Shown: in pieces, positions 36,824-45,286 of the stretch | How the letters are laid out: each line of letters starts with the position of its first letter | Numbering within the stretch: position 1 is the stretch's first letter | Source: an uncultured Johnsonella sp. | GTDB lineage: Bacteria; Bacillota; Clostridia; Lachnospirales; Lachnospiraceae | Length of the DNA: 64,000 nt | Reading direction: 5' to 3' | NCBI GenBank assembly: GCA_937927235.1 | Contig: CALBCM010000014.1 | Span: 37,567 to 101,566, forward strand | Notes under the pieces: model-generated | What the model was told of the DNA's origin: nothing | The model's input: the letters and a program-made list of their open reading frames with translations, nothing else | The model's database searches: none | Made by a program: the position numbers and the translations under genes

Positions 36824-36839
36824 TTGGAAACGTTTCCAA
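36824..36839. promoter_or_regulatory. LacI-type operator (perfect 16-bp palindrome)
   Basis: TTGGAAACGTTTCCAA is a perfect palindrome with the central CG that LacI/GalR proteins recognise. It begins about ten bases downstream of the predicted -10 box, so a bound repressor would block transcription. It resembles a cre box, but two of the conserved positions differ. Confidence 0.8.
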
Positions 36840-36848
36840 TTTTTCTTA

Positions 36849-36877
36849 ATTTTAAGCTTTAATCTTATTATTTTCAA
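36849..36877 (-). promoter_or_regulatory. Promoter of the maltodextrin operon
   Basis: Minus-strand TTGAAA (36877-36872) and TAAAAT (36854-36849) lie 17 bases apart. The operator at 36824-36839 overlaps the start region, and the SD AAGGAGGC and ATG follow. Confidence 0.7.
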
Positions 36878-36911
36878 GTAATATCCTCTTCAAATTTTAT
36901 TTTTGGTAGTA

Positions 36912-36977
36912 TTGTTAGATTTTGAGGTGGTGTTTTTGTGTATTTTTACCACTGCTATTATTGCTTGAATCTAACAA
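36912..36977. repeat. Long-range inverted repeat at the end of the GT-C gene
   Basis: Ten-base arms TTGTTAGATT (36912-36921) and AATCTAACAA (36968-36977) are perfectly complementary, and a smaller GTGGT/ACCAC pair lies between them. One arm is inside the last codons of the membrane glycosyltransferase gene. It could form a 3' hairpin; no U-tract is seen. Confidence 0.35.
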
Positions 36978-38628
36978 TATATGCCTTGGTAAGCTCCTTC
37001 TCATATAGAAGTTCCACTGCCTCAAAGCCATAAGCCTTAAGCTCATCAAGCACCTCACTCTCATTATAATCACTCCCCCACAGTCCGCTTCCCGCATCAA
37101 TTATTAATAAATTATCCTTTTTTGCAGAAAGATAATTTACTCCCTTAAAAATACCTTCTTTCGGGCAAATATATAGCTGCCGGCACTGCATAAGCTCATA
37201 AATATCCTGAGTCACCGCAGCATTTTTGTAGTCGGTTATAAACAGGCAGGCAGTACCGGAATTATTTTTTAAAAACTTATCCACATTTTTTTGTGGAAGA
37301 TAGAGGTAATCTACCGGGAAGGTACCCTTAAAATTGCTTGTGGTCTTATTTACAGCTCCAGCCTGCACCGAGCTTAAATATCCAAAGCAATTAAACCCTA
37401 AGTAGATTGCAAGACAGGCGGCAAAAAGCTGTTTTCGTCTTAACTTATCTTGGCAGAGCAGGCTTATGTATCTGTAGACAATATACGTCATAAATATGCT
37501 TATAAAGGGAATCAGATTATAGTAATACCTTGCAGCAGGTATCCATATTACAGCTAATAATGAGATACAGCTTAATAAAATTACTAAGCAGAGGACTAAT
37601 ATAAGCTTATCCGCCCTCCTTAATGCCGCTGCATTTAATTCAGCCTTTTGAGGCTTTTTATTTACAATAATCATTAAAATTATAAATATAGCGGCTGCAA
37701 AATAAATCCTGCCTCCAAAAAAACCATAATTGATATTTGAAACCAAGGCTATAAAATTTCTTAAAAGCCTTCTATAAATTCCCATATTAAAATCAGAGGA
37801 TAAATTTTTAATATAGGTATTATGATTGCCGCCAAGCTGCTGTATAAAATGGGGAAAGATAATATAAGAGCTTAAAAGTGCCGCGAGCATTAAAGCCAAG
37901 TAGACCGCTGCGACTTTCCACATTTTTTTGGTTAAAATATATATAAAATATGCTAATGATATAAAGAAGGCAGCTATTATAAAATAATACTGAGTCAGAA
38001 AACCGAGAATCAGAATCAAAGCAGCTACTGCTGACAGTCCTGTTTTTTTCTCGCTGCCTGCAAGCAGCACATGGCAGAGTGCATAGGCTACGCTTAAAAG
38101 GGTTAAAAGCATATACATTCTTATATAGATTACAGTGCTTACTGCGAAGCAGGAAAAAGCATATACCGCAGTTGCGGCAAGTGCAAGATGATCGGCAGAG
38201 GCTTCTTTTTCAAAAATTTTAAGGCTTAATTTATACAGCAAAAACAGATTTATATACATACAAATCAAATTTAAGAATATCCCGCTTGATTTAAGCAGCC
38301 TGCCCGGAGTAAATGAGCATATAGTATGTAAAAGCATGTAGTAAAGCGGAGGGTGTACATCATTGATTTGATTAAAATATACAGCTCCATAATTAAAAGC
38401 TTCTTTTTGATTTACGGTAATATAATCATAAAAAGCTTTATTGTCCAGAGCTTTATTATATATATCATAATCGGATATATCTGTTTTATAGTATGAATTG
38501 GACAGCCCGTAGGAATATAATTCATCTATAAAATAGCCTGCTTTTAAACAGGCAAAAAATATATAGATGGCAGAAATTATTAATAACAGTATAACAAAAT
38601 TTTTATATTTTAATTTATTTAGCATCAT
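36958..38628 (-). CDS. GT-C fold membrane glycosyltransferase-like protein
   Basis: A 556-residue polytopic protein. After the first membrane helix comes the acidic motif FIDELYSYGLS near 33, then INDVHPPLYYMLLHTICSF near 90. Both match the ArnT/PMT-like (GT39/GT83) pattern, in which an Asp/Glu just after the first helix and the HPPLYY loop form the active site using polyprenyl-phosphate sugars. Twelve or so hydrophobic segments and a soluble C-terminal region follow. It should act on the outer face of the membrane. It stands alone and the acceptor is unknown. Confidence 0.8.
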   Translation of the reverse strand: MMLNKLKYKNFVILLLIISAIYIFFACLKAGYFIDELYSYGLSNSYYKTDISDYDIYNKALDNKAFYDYITVNQKEAFNYGAVYFNQINDVHPPLYYMLLHTICSFTPGRLLKSSGIFLNLICMYINLFLLYKLSLKIFEKEASADHLALAATAVYAFSCFAVSTVIYIRMYMLLTLLSVAYALCHVLLAGSEKKTGLSAVAALILILGFLTQYYFIIAAFFISLAYFIYILTKKMWKVAAVYLALMLAALLSSYIIFPHFIQQLGGNHNTYIKNLSSDFNMGIYRRLLRNFIALVSNINYGFFGGRIYFAAAIFIILMIIVNKKPQKAELNAAALRRADKLILVLCLVILLSCISLLAVIWIPAARYYYNLIPFISIFMTYIVYRYISLLCQDKLRRKQLFAACLAIYLGFNCFGYLSSVQAGAVNKTTSNFKGTFPVDYLYLPQKNVDKFLKNNSGTACLFITDYKNAAVTQDIYELMQCRQLYICPKEGIFKGVNYLSAKKDNLLIIDAGSGLWGSDYNESEVLDELKAYGFEAVELLYEKELTKAYIVRFKQ

Positions 38629-38645
38629 AGTCGGCTCCGTAAAAG

Positions 38646-38678
38646 AAAACTCCTATTCTTTAACAGTATAGGAGTTTT
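38646..38678 (-). terminator. Terminator of luxS
   Basis: An 11-bp perfect stem (AAAACTCCTAT/ATAGGAGTTTT) with an 11-base loop starts 14 bases after the luxS stop. T-rich sequence flanks it on both strands, so it could terminate in both directions. Confidence 0.75.
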
Positions 38679-38692
38679 TAAATGTTCACTTA

Positions 38693-39172
38693 TTATGTAC
38701 TGTAATACAGCCTTTCGTTTCCTATATTTTCAAGCACCTCTTTTATATACTTGTCAGCGAGGTACCTTGCCATAGGTAAATTCATATCCCGAAAGTTTCC
38801 GCAGCATTCAGGTGAAGCTCCGGGAATTTCCTCTTCAAATTTTCTTATAAATTCAAACATTTCCTTTATAAGTCCCACTATATCAGGAGAATTTATATCC
38901 CCTGCAACTATCAGATAAAATCCCGTCCTGCAGCCCATAGGTCCGAAATAGATTATATCCTCTTTATATTTATCATGGTTTCTTAAGAAGGTTGCTCCGA
39001 TATGCTCTATTGTATGTATTTCAGCGGTATTCATTACCGGCTCATAATTAGGCCTTGTCATTCTAATATCAAAGGTGGTAAGCACGCTGTCATTTATTAT
39101 ATCTTTTCTGGAAACGTAGACTCCGGGCAGCAGCTTAAGGTGGTCTACCGTAAAACTTGCTATAGGCTTCAT
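38693..39172 (-). CDS. luxS: S-ribosylhomocysteine lyase (autoinducer-2 synthase)
   Basis: The 159-residue metalloenzyme cleaves S-ribosylhomocysteine to homocysteine and DPD, the AI-2 precursor, in the activated methyl cycle. Metal ligands are His53 and His57 (IHTIEH) and a Cys at about 124 (ECCGNFRDM), and the catalytic Cys is Cys81 in FGPMGCRTGFY. Two adjacent cysteines near 123-124 are unusual but leave the ligand intact. It lies six bases after trpS, so it is probably cotranscribed. A partner Pfs nucleosidase gene is not in this window. Confidence 0.97.
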   Translation of the reverse strand: MKPIASFTVDHLKLLPGVYVSRKDIINDSVLTTFDIRMTRPNYEPVMNTAEIHTIEHIGATFLRNHDKYKEDIIYFGPMGCRTGFYLIVAGDINSPDIVGLIKEMFEFIRKFEEEIPGASPECCGNFRDMNLPMARYLADKYIKEVLENIGNERLYYST

Positions 39173-39178
39173 AAAATA

Positions 39179-40273
39179 TTAGTCCTCTCTTTTATACTTT
39201 TCAGCCTGTGAAGCTATAAGAGCTTCATCATCAAAATAATTTATTTTCATAGCTGACTTAACCTCACTTAAGGTCCGGGCTGCAATCTCTCTGGCTTTTT
39301 GGCTGCCTTCTTTTAAAATCTCATAAACTGCATATATATCCTTTTCGTATTCAGCCCTTCTTTTTCTTACAGGCTCAAACTCCTCCTGCATCACTGCCTC
39401 CAGAAAACGCTTTACCTTCATATCGCCAAGCCCGCCTCTTTGATAATGTGCCTTAAGCTCATCAAGACTGTCGTATTCAGGCAGATAGCGTGAAAAATGC
39501 TCTTTATTGCTGAAAGCTTCCAGATAAGTAAATACGGTGTTTCCTTCAAGATGTCCCGGGTCACTTACCTTAAGATGAAGCGGGTCCGTATACATATTTA
39601 TAATCTTTTCTCTAAGCTCATCCGCAGTATCCGAAAGGTAGATACAGTTTCCGAGCGATTTGCTCATCTTTGCCTTGCCGTCGGTTCCCGGCAACCTTAA
39701 GCAGGCCTGATTTTCAGGAATCAATGCCTCAGGCTCTACAAGTACCTCTTTATATACCGAATTAAATTTTCGCACAATCTCTCTGGTCTGCTCTATCATA
39801 GGAAGCTGGTCCTCTCCTACCGGCACTGTGGTAGCCTTAAATGCGGTTATGTCAGCCGCCTGGCTTATAGGATAGGTAAAAAATCCTACCGGTATACTTG
39901 ATTCAAAATTTCTCATCTGTATTTCAGCCTTTACGGTAGGATTTCTTTGCAGTCTTGCCACTGTTACAAGATTCATATAATAAAAGCTTAATTCACATAG
40001 CTGTTCTACCTGTGACTGTACAAATAGAATTGCTTTTTTAGGGTCCAAGCCTACACTGAGATAGTCAAGTGCCACTTCTATAATATTTTGTCTTACCTTG
40101 TCGGGATTTTCCATGTTGTCGGTAAGTGCCTGTGCATCAGCTATCATAATCATGGTTCTTTTATATTCGCCTGAATTTTGAAGCTCTACTCTCCTTTTTA
40201 AGGAGCCTACATAATGTCCTACATGAAGTCTTCCGGTAGGTCTGTCACCTGTAAGAATAATTTTATCTGCCAT
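39179..40273 (-). CDS. trpS: Tryptophanyl-tRNA synthetase
   Basis: A class I synthetase with the HIGH-like motif GRLHVGHYVGS and the KMSKS loop GKAKMSKSLGN. Other family features are FVQSQVEQLCELSFYYMNLV and VPVGEDQLPMIEQTREI. I set the start at the ATG at 40271-40273 (MADKIILTGDRPTGR), because 39 further residues in the longer frame lack similarity and hold a promoter. The result is 364 residues, close to the longer bacterial TrpRS. No T-box leader was found; about 150 bases precede the gene. Confidence 0.95.
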   Translation of the reverse strand: MADKIILTGDRPTGRLHVGHYVGSLKRRVELQNSGEYKRTMIMIADAQALTDNMENPDKVRQNIIEVALDYLSVGLDPKKAILFVQSQVEQLCELSFYYMNLVTVARLQRNPTVKAEIQMRNFESSIPVGFFTYPISQAADITAFKATTVPVGEDQLPMIEQTREIVRKFNSVYKEVLVEPEALIPENQACLRLPGTDGKAKMSKSLGNCIYLSDTADELREKIINMYTDPLHLKVSDPGHLEGNTVFTYLEAFSNKEHFSRYLPEYDSLDELKAHYQRGGLGDMKVKRFLEAVMQEEFEPVRKRRAEYEKDIYAVYEILKEGSQKAREIAARTLSEVKSAMKINYFDDEALIASQAEKYKRED

Positions 40274-40405
40274 ATTTTCACCATAGACTAAACAAGCGTA
40301 CCTGAATAATCTTAAGTATATAATCCATACACTATATACTTGTCTTCCCTTTCTATAATAATAAATTATTATTAAACAATTTTTATCCAACTGCTCTGTA
40401 AAAAT

Positions 40406-40435
40406 ATTATATCACAATATTCAGCCTTCCCACAA
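40406..40435 (-). promoter_or_regulatory. Extended -10 promoter for trpS-luxS
   Basis: Minus-strand TTGTGG (40435-40430), 18 bases, then TATAAT (40411-40406) preceded by TGA, which makes an extended -10. It overlaps the end of nrdG, so trpS-luxS is a separate transcription unit. Confidence 0.55.
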
Positions 40436-40942
40436 TACCACTTTCTTTAACATCCTGCTTTTCGGCACGTCAATCAGCCTCTGGTTCGAGCTTCCTCTGA
40501 ATCTTAAAGTAATATCATAGAGCTCCATGATAAATTTTCCGTCAACCATTACATCTATAAGGCTTAAAATTTCATCACTTGCAGCGGTATATGCCCTGCC
40601 GCCTTCTATAAAATCCACATCATAAGTAAATCCGCTGTAGCACCATATATCTTTTTTGGGAAATCTTTTTTTAAATTCTCTTAAAAGCTTTAATACGGCA
40701 TATTGGTTGGCCGGCTCCATAGGCTCCCCTCCAAGCAGTGAAAGTCCCTTAATATAGCTTGGAGCTATAGATTCAAGAATTTCTTCAATAGTTTCATCCG
40801 TAAATTCACTGCCGAAATTAAAATCCCAAGCCTGTTCATTAAAGCAGCCCTTACATTTATGTGTGCAGCCTGATACAAAAAGGCTGGTTCTGACTCCTGC
40901 ACCATTGGCAATATCGCAATACTTTATATTTGCATACTTCAT
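40421..40942 (-). CDS. nrdG: Anaerobic ribonucleotide reductase activating protein
   Basis: A 173-residue radical SAM enzyme that makes the glycyl radical on NrdD. The 4Fe-4S cluster is held by Cys26, Cys30 and Cys33 (CTHKCKGC). SAM-binding features GLSLLGGEPMEP near 68 and a C-terminal REFKKRFP follow. Length is normal for NrdG. It lies downstream of nrdD with a 147-base gap holding two RNA-like elements, so its expression relative to nrdD may be set there. Confidence 0.95.
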   Translation of the reverse strand: MKYANIKYCDIANGAGVRTSLFVSGCTHKCKGCFNEQAWDFNFGSEFTDETIEEILESIAPSYIKGLSLLGGEPMEPANQYAVLKLLREFKKRFPKKDIWCYSGFTYDVDFIEGGRAYTAASDEILSLIDVMVDGKFIMELYDITLRFRGSSNQRLIDVPKSRMLKKVVLWEG

Positions 40943-40964
40943 AAAATAACCTTTCGTTTGTCAT

Positions 40965-41004
40965 GGGCGGGAACCCACTCCCCTCAGGTGGCGGGAGGAA
41001 GCCC
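40965..41004 (-). other. GC-rich structured element between nrdD and nrdG
   Basis: A 40-base GC-rich island in an AT-rich gap. Its ends GGGC and GCCC pair, and inside it CCAC/GTGG and CTCCC/GGGAG can pair in alternative ways. It lies about 20 bases upstream of the nrdG start and includes or overlaps the likely ribosome binding region. No known RNA class was recognised. Confidence 0.4.
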
Positions 41005-41032
41005 TTTTCTTCCATTTTTAATATAAATTTAA

Positions 41033-41076
41033 AAATCCATGTACGCTTCTCTGTCAAAAGCTGCACACATGGATTT
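41033..41076 (-). terminator. Hairpin after nrdD
   Basis: A 10-bp stem AAATCCATGT/ACATGGATTT with a loop of 24 bases lies 14 bases after the nrdD stop. T-rich sequence follows on the minus strand, so partial termination before nrdG is plausible. Confidence 0.55.
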
Positions 41077-41089
41077 GAGATTAACTAAA

Positions 41090-43258
41090 TTATAAATGCA
41101 TTACCCTGTCTTTTATTTCCTGAGTTCTGCCCTGATTCCAGAACTGAGTGCCTATATAGCCGCAGGTACGCCTTGCCACATTAAGCTTATTCTGATCCTT
41201 ATTTCCGCAGCTTGGACATATCCAGACAAGCTTGCCGTCTAAATCATCTATATGCATCTCTCCGTCATATCCGCATTCCTGACAGTAATCAGATTTTGTA
41301 TTAAGCTCTGCATACATTATATTATCATAGATAAATTCAAGCATGCTCATCACTGCATCAATATTGCCCTGCATATTCGGGACCTCCACATAACTTATAG
41401 CTCCTCCAGGAGAGAGCTTCTGAAACTCACTTTCAAATTTAAGCTTAGTAAAAGCATCTATTTTTTCTGCTACATGGACATGATAGCTGTTAGTAATATA
41501 GCACTTATCAGTAATGCCCTCTATAATGCCGAATCTTTTCTGCAGGCATTTGGCAAACTTGTAGGTGGTTGATTCCAGCGGAGTTCCATAAGGAGAATAA
41601 TCAATATTTTCCGCTTTTTTCCATTCATTGCATTTGTCATTCATTTTCTGCATTACGCTCAAGGCAAAAGGCTTGGCAGCCTCATCGGTATGACTTTTCC
41701 CGGTCATATACTTAACACATTCATAAAGCCCTGCATAGCCCAGGCTTATAGTTGAATAGCCTCCAAATAAAAGCTTATCTATATTCTCGCCCTTTTTAAG
41801 TCTTGCCAGAGCACCGTACTGCCAGAGTATTGGAGCCACGTCCGAGGGAGTGCCTAAAAGCCTTTCATGTCTTGCTCTAAGCGCTTTATGACAAAGCTCC
41901 AGTCTATCCTCAAATATCTGCCAAAAGCTTTCTTCATCCCCTTCACTTGAAAGTGCCACATCTACAAGGTTAATTGTCACCACACCCTGATTAAATCTTC
42001 CGTAATACTTGGCTTTTCCCTCCTCGTCAACATAAGGAGTAAGGAAGGACCGGCAGCCCATACAGGTGTAGCAGTTTCCGTTTCCGTTTTTATCTACCTT
42101 ATATTCCAGCATTTTTTTCTCTGAAATATAATCAGGTACAAGGCGTTTGGCAGTACACTGTGCTGCGAGTCTGGTCAGATGATAGTACTTTGTACCCTGC
42201 TTTATATTATCCTCCTCCAGCACATAGATAAGCTTTGGAAACGCCGGAGTTATCCATACCCCCTGCTCGTTTTTTACCCCCTTATGCCTTTGGCGTATCA
42301 TTTCTTCAATTACAAGTGCAAGGTCCTCTTTGGCTCTTTCGCTTTTAGCCTCATTAAGATACATAAACACTGTTATAAATGGAGCCTGACCATTGGTAGT
42401 CATCAAGGTTACCACCTGGTACTGTATGGTCTGAACCCCTTTATTTATTTCACTTCTAAGCCTTTTTTCCACTATGTTTTCTTTTTGCTCCGCTGATACG
42501 TTTAAGCCATAAAGCTCCGCTTCCAGCTCCGCCTCTATCTTCTTTCGGCTTACATCAACAAAGGGGGCGAGATGTGAAAGTGATATACTCTGCCCTCCAT
42601 ACTGGCTTGAAGCCACCTGAGCAATTATCTGGGTGGCTATATTGCAGGCGGTGGAAAAGCTATGTGGCTTTTCAATAAAGGTTCCTGAAATCACAGTACC
42701 GTTTTGCAGCATATCATCAAGGTCCACAAGGTCACAGTTGTGCATGTGCTGAGCAAAATAGTCGGCATCATGGAAATGGATTATCCCGCTCTTATGTGCT
42801 TCAACTATATCAGGCGAGAGCAAGAGCCTTTCCGTAAGGTCCTTTGAAACCTCCCCCGCCATATAATCCCGCTGCACACTGCTCACAGTAGGATTCTTAT
42901 TTGAATTTTCCTGTTTTACCTCCTCATTATCACATTCTATCAGCGAAAGTATCTTTTCATCTGTTGTGTTTGATTTTCTTTTAAGATTTTGTACATATCT
43001 GTAGGTTATGTATTTTCTTGCGACCTCAAAGGCGCTCTGCTCCATAATCTGATTTTCAACCATATCTTGGATTTCTTCAACGCCTACTGCACGATTCATG
43101 CTTTTACAGCCCTCCTCCACATTTGACGCTATCAGATTAACCTGCCCCAAAGACAGCCTTTTATCTCCTTCAACCACAGCATTAGCCTTATTTACCGCAG
43201 CTACAATCTTGCCTATGTCAAACTCAACCTCCGAGCCGTTTCTTTTTATAATCCTCAT
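41090..43258 (-). CDS. nrdD: Anaerobic ribonucleoside-triphosphate reductase
   Basis: A 722-residue class III reductase. An N-terminal ATP cone (MRIIKRNGSEVEFDIGKIV, about 1-95) provides allosteric control. The catalytic barrel has IHFHDADYF near 155 and CYTCMGCRSFLTPY near 395. The C-terminus has a zinc site (CQECGYDG and CPSCGNK) and the glycyl radical motif RRTCGYIGTQFWNQGR near 697-714. It reduces nucleoside triphosphates without oxygen. Tandem NrdR boxes lie upstream at 43426-43472. It works with NrdG encoded downstream. Confidence 0.97.
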   Translation of the reverse strand: MRIIKRNGSEVEFDIGKIVAAVNKANAVVEGDKRLSLGQVNLIASNVEEGCKSMNRAVGVEEIQDMVENQIMEQSAFEVARKYITYRYVQNLKRKSNTTDEKILSLIECDNEEVKQENSNKNPTVSSVQRDYMAGEVSKDLTERLLLSPDIVEAHKSGIIHFHDADYFAQHMHNCDLVDLDDMLQNGTVISGTFIEKPHSFSTACNIATQIIAQVASSQYGGQSISLSHLAPFVDVSRKKIEAELEAELYGLNVSAEQKENIVEKRLRSEINKGVQTIQYQVVTLMTTNGQAPFITVFMYLNEAKSERAKEDLALVIEEMIRQRHKGVKNEQGVWITPAFPKLIYVLEEDNIKQGTKYYHLTRLAAQCTAKRLVPDYISEKKMLEYKVDKNGNGNCYTCMGCRSFLTPYVDEEGKAKYYGRFNQGVVTINLVDVALSSEGDEESFWQIFEDRLELCHKALRARHERLLGTPSDVAPILWQYGALARLKKGENIDKLLFGGYSTISLGYAGLYECVKYMTGKSHTDEAAKPFALSVMQKMNDKCNEWKKAENIDYSPYGTPLESTTYKFAKCLQKRFGIIEGITDKCYITNSYHVHVAEKIDAFTKLKFESEFQKLSPGGAISYVEVPNMQGNIDAVMSMLEFIYDNIMYAELNTKSDYCQECGYDGEMHIDDLDGKLVWICPSCGNKDQNKLNVARRTCGYIGTQFWNQGRTQEIKDRVMHL

Positions 43259-43639
43259 CGTGAGTAACCCCCAAGCTAAACTTTATCTGCCCTATAAAAA
43301 TCAACACTTTTACAACTTTTATATGTAGCAATATTAATTTCTTAACTATAGCTTTTAAGCTGTTAAAGTAATTTTTAATTTTAAATATTTAAAATAGGAC
43401 GGCACAGTATGTGCAAAGCTATTATATAGGTTATATAGTGGTTGGTCAAGTTGTTAATACAATATCTAGTGGTTGTTTTTAAAATCATATAAACTAAAAC
43501 AGCTTAATCAAGCCATTTTTTAAGTATAAATAAAAATCAAATTACATTAAATCCGATTAAAGTGGCAGGCTGTCTATATTTAAAGTGGTTTTTAATAAGG
43601 GTGATTTACTACTTTTATATGTAAATCTGCTTAGTAAAA
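43259..43639. other. Regulatory gap upstream of nrdD
   Basis: A 381-base AT-rich region between sdaAA and nrdD. Apart from the NrdR boxes at 43426-43472 it holds no convincing gene, and I saw no intrinsic terminator for sdaAA with a clear U-tract. The rest appears non-coding. Confidence 0.6.
43426..43472 (-). promoter_or_regulatory. Tandem NrdR boxes upstream of nrdD
   Basis: Two related 16-base sites on the minus strand: CCACTAGATATTGTAT (43472-43457) and CCACTATATAACCTAT (43441-43426). The first matches the NrdR consensus ACACTATATATTGTGT at 13 of 16 positions, the second at 10. Their centres are 31 bases apart, three helical turns, the spacing known for NrdR box pairs. They predict repression of nrdD (and nrdG) by NrdR when deoxynucleotides are plentiful. 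Confidence 0.7.
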
Positions 43640-44515
43640 TTAGCCGTGCACTCTTGAGCACAGGCTGCATCCGGTAGGAGTTGCCGCCAGACCTCCCTCG
43701 GCAGTTTCCTTGAGAGTGCTGCTCATATTATCACCTACCCTTTTAAGTGCCTGCACGGTTTCATCCGCAGGGATTATGGATTCTATCCCTGCCAGCGCAA
43801 GCTGAGCTGCCATATAAGCCGTTGCCACCCCTGAGGCATTTCTTTTGATGCAGGGAGCTTCAACAAGACCTGCTACAGGGTCACATACCAGTCCAAGTAC
43901 ATTTTTGATTACGAAGGCTACCGCATTCACACACATTTTGGGAGTTCCTCCTAAAAGCTCACATACAGCCGCTGCCGCCATAGCACTTGCAGTACCGCAT
44001 TCCGCCTGACAGCCGCCTTCCGCACCTGATACGCTCGCCTTTTTTGCAACAAGCATTCCCACAAAGGAAGCTGTAAACATGCTTTGCACTATCTCATTTT
44101 CACTTATATTATGGCTTTGGCTCAAGCCTATGAGAGCACCAGGGAGTATTCCGCAGCTTCCCGCCGTGGGACAGGCAACTATTCTGCCCATTGAGGCATT
44201 ATATTCATTTACTGCCATAGCTATAGCAATCGCTCTGGTAAAAGCATCACCGCATACCGAAGCTCCTCCGATTATATTATAGAGCTTTCTTGCATCTCCT
44301 CCGCTTATCCCGCTTACTGATTTTATACCCTCTTTCAGTCCTTCTTCCATAGAGGTAAGCATTATGTGATATCTCTCCCTCATTTTTTCAATTATCTCAT
44401 CTCGGGAAAGCCCCATCTCTATACACTGGTCCTCTATCACCACCTCACGAATCGTCTTTTTTTCCCTGTCTGTCACTTTCAAAAGCTCAGTAAAGGACTC
44501 ATACGTTAAACTCAT
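43640..44515 (-). CDS. sdaAA: L-serine dehydratase, alpha subunit (iron-sulfur)
   Basis: A 291-residue alpha chain of the oxygen-sensitive 4Fe-4S L-serine dehydratase, converting L-serine to pyruvate and ammonia. Cluster cysteines are seen in CPTAGSCGILPG near 138-144, VCDPVAGLVEAPCIKRN near 210-223, and the C-terminal TPTGCSLCSRVHG loop. It requires the beta chain encoded just upstream on the strand. The split two-gene form is typical of clostridia and Bacillus. Serine fermentation is a common energy source in this group. Confidence 0.95.
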   Translation of the reverse strand: MSLTYESFTELLKVTDREKKTIREVVIEDQCIEMGLSRDEIIEKMRERYHIMLTSMEEGLKEGIKSVSGISGGDARKLYNIIGGASVCGDAFTRAIAIAMAVNEYNASMGRIVACPTAGSCGILPGALIGLSQSHNISENEIVQSMFTASFVGMLVAKKASVSGAEGGCQAECGTASAMAAAAVCELLGGTPKMCVNAVAFVIKNVLGLVCDPVAGLVEAPCIKRNASGVATAYMAAQLALAGIESIIPADETVQALKRVGDNMSSTLKETAEGGLAATPTGCSLCSRVHG

Positions 44516-44558
44516 TACAATAAAATCTCCTCCGAAAATCGCTCTTAAAGCAATCTAA

Positions 44559-45218
44559 CTACAGGCGGTCAAGCACCTCCACACCTATTACATGCTGTAT
44601 TTTTCCAATATGCTCTACACTTTCCTTCTCAGGCATCGAATCCATGCCTATACTCATCAGTGCTTCTCCGCCCTTTTTCTTTCTTGAAAGCATAAAATTA
44701 CAGATATTTACGCTGCTTTTATACAATTCATCAGTAACCTTGGCTATTACTCCCGGACTGTCAATATGCCTTACCACCAGTGTAGGTATATCAAAGGAAA
44801 GCTCAACCTCATAGCCGTCAAGCTTAGTGACCTTTATACTTCCTCCGCCTATGGAAGCTCCCTCCAAAGTAAAACTATTGCCCTCACCGTCATCTAAAGT
44901 AATTCTTGCAGTATTCGGATGTCCTCCCGGAACTTCTATATTTTCAAATGAAAACTCAAGCCCCGCTTTTTTTGCATATTCAAAGCTTTCTCTTAATCTC
45001 ACATCATCAGGCTGCATTCCAAGCACACCTGCTATGAGTGCCTTATCGGTCCCATGTCCCTTGCCCGTCTTTGCAAAGCTGCCGTACAAACCTATTTTCG
45101 CATATTTAGGTTCTCTTGCAAAAACTGTCCTTGCAACATTGCCAAGCCTTGCCGCTCCTGCGGTATGACTGCTTGAAGGTCCTATCATTATAGGACCTAT
45201 CACATCAAAAATATTCAT
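44559..45218 (-). CDS. sdaAB: L-serine dehydratase, beta subunit
   Basis: The 219-residue beta chain opens IFDVIGPIMIGPSSSHTAG, the family hallmark, with the allosteric/catalytic serine-binding loop. Residues about 148-219 form an ACT-like domain (PTLVVRHIDSPGVIAKVTDE). The gene lies 43 bases before sdaAA in one operon. Confidence 0.95.
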   Translation of the reverse strand: MNIFDVIGPIMIGPSSSHTAGAARLGNVARTVFAREPKYAKIGLYGSFAKTGKGHGTDKALIAGVLGMQPDDVRLRESFEYAKKAGLEFSFENIEVPGGHPNTARITLDDGEGNSFTLEGASIGGGSIKVTKLDGYEVELSFDIPTLVVRHIDSPGVIAKVTDELYKSSVNICNFMLSRKKKGGEALMSIGMDSMPEKESVEHIGKIQHVIGVEVLDRL

Positions 45219-45258
45219 TATTTGAAGTAATTTCCCTGTGTATATAGTAGTAGTTTTT

Positions 45259-45280
45259 AAAGACCCTCTCCAAGGTCTTT
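45259..45280 (-). terminator. Short hairpin after the GlgX-like gene
   Basis: A 7-bp stem AAAGACC/GGTCTTT with an 8-base loop lies just after the stop codon of the GlgX-like gene. The following sequence on the minus strand (TTTAAAAAC) is a weak U-tract, so termination may be partial, allowing some read-through to sdaAB. Confidence 0.4.
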
Positions 45281-45286
45281 TATGAG

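Noticed and set aside
36824..36839. CcpA cre site
   Set aside because: Two conserved positions of the cre consensus differ and a LacI-family gene lies in the same operon. A local operator is the better reading.
40274..40420. T-box leader for trpS
   Set aside because: About 150 bases are available, but the specifier loop, the conserved T-box sequence and the antiterminator were not seen.
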